Source: Ophiocordyceps camponoti-saundersi (nom. inval.)
Lineage: Eukaryota; Ascomycota; Sordariomycetes; Hypocreales; Ophiocordycipitaceae
NCBI GenBank assembly: GCA_003339415.1
Contig: PDHQ01000121.1
Coordinates: 32,072 to 96,071, forward strand
Reading direction: 5' to 3'
Length of the DNA stretch: 64,000 bases
Both the position numbers and the translations under genes were made by a program. The notes below the pieces were generated by a model. That model ran no database searches. It was not told the DNA's origin and worked only from the letters and a program-made list of their open reading frames with translations. Within the stretch, counting starts at the first letter, position 1, and the number at the start of each line of letters is the position of its first letter. Of this stretch, positions 61,929-64,000 are shown one piece after another.

Positions 61929-63770
61929 TCACTTTTCTCTAGTGATTGGTGTGGGCGTAAACCATGGAATCTTGCCGCGTATAAAGTCATTTAATACCAC
62001 CTTGGCCACCCCACTAATATCAGGCTCCCCTCCACGAAGGAGTCGTCCGCTTTTCTGAGCGAGTGCTTCTAAGAATTCCGTCTCGTTTCCCCAGGCTCGA
62101 AGTCCGTAAGTCCTCTCCACGTAATGGCGTTTCACGCGGTCCAACACTGCGCCAATGTATTGTTCTGGATGCTGCACCTTTTCCACCCGCACAACACCCC
62201 TGAGAAGTAAATCTGTGGGCGCATCCGAGCCGGAGGGTGGGACGACACCGGGTGAATCGATCAGATATATGCGTCTCGTCAAACTGATATACTGCCATAC
62301 TTTCGTCTCGCCAGGAATAGGGGCCACAGAGCAGACTTTTTTCTTGAGCAGAGTATTGATGATTGATGACTTGCCGGTGTTGGGTCCTCCTATGATGCCG
62401 ACTGAGATTTGCTTTCTTTCCGAATGAAGACTGCAGAGTTGTCTGAGGAGAGTAATTAACGAGCCCTTGCCAAATGAATTGGTGATGCTTGCATGGAACG
62501 CGAGGGTTGGATACTCTTTGGAAAGAAAGCGTACCCAACGGGCCTGTCAACTGATCATTAGTTAGGTGAACGCCTTCAAAGCCAGAATTGACAAAGATGT
62601 GCGGGTCATAACTATGAGGCCTCCATGCCAAATGGCCCCGTCCACCAAAAAAAAATAAGACGGTTAAAGGCTTCAACTCATTCGACCCGAATTTCATCTC
62701 AAGGCGGTGGCCAGAACGGCACTCGCCGACCTCGGCATTATAGTCGGGGCTTTTCGAGAGGCAAACTCAATCTCCCAACATTAAAACAGACAACCTTCGT
62801 GAGAGGAGAAAATGGAAGGTGTCCTGACAAAAACATTGGGTGCCAATAATAGATTGCGGAAGTGGACACAGAAAATCACATGAACAGCGACACGTACCGC
62901 GGTTCCTGTAGGGATCAAGTCACACTTGTTTAAAATGAAGATTAAATGTTTGTGAGGGGCCTCTTGTTTGAGGTACTTTTCGATGCTCCTGCATCTGGTT
63001 CCCAAGGGATCTCTGGCGTCAAGGACGTGAAGCACGATATCCGATGAGTCAACAACCTTGTATAGCTCATTCCAAATGCGTTTACTCTGGCCTTTGTCGA
63101 AAACTGGTTCCGCGGATGTTGACGTACAGTCAAGATCATTGTAGGCGGAACTTATGATTGACATGTTGTCCTCACGCGGAGTGTCCAGAGTGCTCTCGGC
63201 AAGATCGACTAAGCTTTCCACTCCTATATTGACGCGCTTTCGCTGGGTCTTGGGTCCAAAGATCTGGGTAAAGGAGATGCCTTCTGTGAACGATGGTGCG
63301 TGGTGATACCGGATGCCGGTCGGGTCGTTCTGCTCACCGACAATGAGATGTAACGGAAGCTTATTCGACTTCAGGAGGGCATCATATGGGTTGTAAGTTC
63401 TTCCAACCAAAGCTGCGCGGAAGGCCTTCAGTGTATTTTGCGACACAGTCCGTGTGTTTGTGAACCAGCGCCTGTTAGGTTCAATCCGGGCTTCTGGAAC
63501 CTCGCTCGACTGAAACGAGGCGGCTCTAATAATCCTACCCTGGGAATCTCTATGCGTCTTGCCCTCTCTGTACATACTCAAGGTTCTCACCTTCTTCGCA
63601 TCGCTGCCATCGATTAGCAAGGTGGGAATACATACTTTTTTTCAATCTTCCTTGTCATGTAATCAAGCATACCGATAGAAGTTTTCGCCTTTAGCTCTGA
63701 CATTTCCGAAGTTGTCGATTGCCTTGATCTGGCGAGCACGCCGGTTGATCTCCTTCTTACCGGTCCCCAT
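61929..63770 (-). CDS. nog2: Nucleolar GTP-binding protein 2 (NOG2), three exons
   Basis: A circularly permuted GTPase that in yeast and other fungi associates with pre-60S ribosomal particles in the nucleolus and nucleus. Exons: 63,673-63,770, 62,898-63,603 and 61,929-62,543, giving 472 residues. It starts MGTGKKE, the usual start of the family, and the N-terminal domain includes [16 protein letters not shown] and RIEPNRRWF. The G motifs occur in permuted order: DARDP (228-232), NKCD (258-261), GGPNTGKS (320-327; the family usually has Tyr where the second Gly is), PGETKVWQ (345-352) and DSPG (364-367). [13 protein letters not shown] (285-297) and GKIPWF near the end are also conserved. The reading frame ends soon after GKIPWF. 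Many filamentous-fungal NOG2 proteins have a longer acidic tail, so the C-terminus may have been lost to the adjacent transposon block. Base composition is normal, without RIP. Confidence 0.9.
62544..62897 (-). other. Intron 2 of NOG2 (354 bp)
   Basis: Donor GTACGT, acceptor ACAG, with ctaac/ctaat branch-like words about 20-25 nt before the acceptor. It joins IPTGTA to [12 protein letters not shown] in phase 0, matching the family. It is long compared with intron 1. Both strands have chance open frames within it and in exon 3, which I did not call. Confidence 0.85.
63604..63672 (-). other. Intron 1 of NOG2 (69 bp)
   Basis: Donor GTATGC, acceptor CAG, branch-like gctaatc near the acceptor. 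Splicing joins ...FYR to DAKK with the Arg codon split after its second base, restoring the family sequence. Confidence 0.88.
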
Positions 63771-63863
63771 TTGCCTTGCCCTCTTTCTCACCGAAATCGA
63801 TTGCCAAAACTCCTAGGCTCCTAGCACAGAGTCAGCACAGAGAAAGCGTTGCGACCGCAGGTT
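63771..63863 (-). promoter_or_regulatory. Upstream region of NOG2
   Basis: About 90 bp of normal-composition sequence between the start codon and the repeat at the edge. A CT-rich stretch (ccttgccctctttctc on the plus strand, so purine-rich on the gene strand) precedes the start. No TATA element is evident. Confidence 0.35.
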
Positions 63864-64000
63864 TATAAAATAAATAAAATAAATAAAATAAATAAAATAA
63901 ATAAAATAAATAAAATAAATAAAATAAATAAAATAAATAAAATAAATAAAATAAATAAAATAAATAAAATAAATAAAATAAAGAAAATAAATAAAATAAA
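63864..64000. repeat. 9-bp minisatellite (AAAATAAAT), about 15 units, runs off the edge
   Basis: Unit aaaataaat repeated in register to the end of the window with one A-to-G change near 63,983. It lies in the upstream region of NOG2. Confidence 0.97.

Noticed and set aside
62020..62849. Other open frames on both strands overlapping exon 3 and intron 2 of NOG2
   Set aside because: Shadows of the coding exons, or frames that run through the intron; none matches a protein family, whereas the spliced frame does.

Overview
The window is a fungal nuclear segment, most likely from a filamentous ascomycete (Pezizomycotina). One intact-looking host gene with short GT-AG introns, a NOG2-type nucleolar GTPase, lies at the far right (61,929-63,770, minus strand). 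Almost everything to its left, about 61.8 kb, is transposon DNA carrying the signature of repeat-induced point mutation (RIP). Long stretches have no CA or TG dinucleotide. TA is hugely enriched, and in every recognisable transposon frame the Gln and Trp codons have become stops while the rest of the domain is still readable. No open reading frame in this part is a functional gene; frames that are open by chance or antisense were left out.

Layout, left to right. 1-5,110: plus-strand Ty3/gypsy pol relic (protease, RT with YIDD, RNase H, integrase). 5,111-5,765: less mutated, probably LTR/untranslated sequence. 5,766-8,190: gag/ORF1 relic of the same family. 8,331-12,455: an inverted copy of that family, giving a large inverted repeat. 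14,537-15,730: a 1.19-kb repeat found again at 37,119-38,308. 15,731-29,210: a minus-strand Ty1/copia element with two 410-bp LTRs. It is interrupted by a non-autonomous 3.6-kb LTR element (X, with target-site duplication gtctc), whose left LTR is interrupted by a second, younger copy of the same family (Y, target-site duplication atact). 29,211-31,480: another copia fragment. 31,495-39,308: a near-complete Tad1-like LINE with a perfect 14-bp target-site duplication, carrying a tRNA-headed SINE (33,203-33,805). 40,521-40,930: a solo copia LTR. 41,057-41,658: a second SINE copy. 43,668-45,443 and 59,378-61,153: two 1,776-bp non-autonomous LTR elements with 210-bp LTRs, plus a fragment at 57,471-57,899. 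The rest is very AT-rich relic sequence I could not assign, with a TTTA microsatellite at 45,713-45,857 and a 9-bp A/T repeat at the right edge.

The elements form a layered record. Nesting and target-site duplications give relative ages, and the amount of C-to-T change agrees with that order (X is more eroded than Y). The SINE and LINE share a GC-rich 3' tail with a G4-T4/5-C4 hairpin, which suggests the LINE machinery mobilised the SINE. The strongest new candidates are this SINE family, the two non-autonomous LTR families and the exactly resolvable nest. I saw no gene cluster, CRISPR array or defence system.
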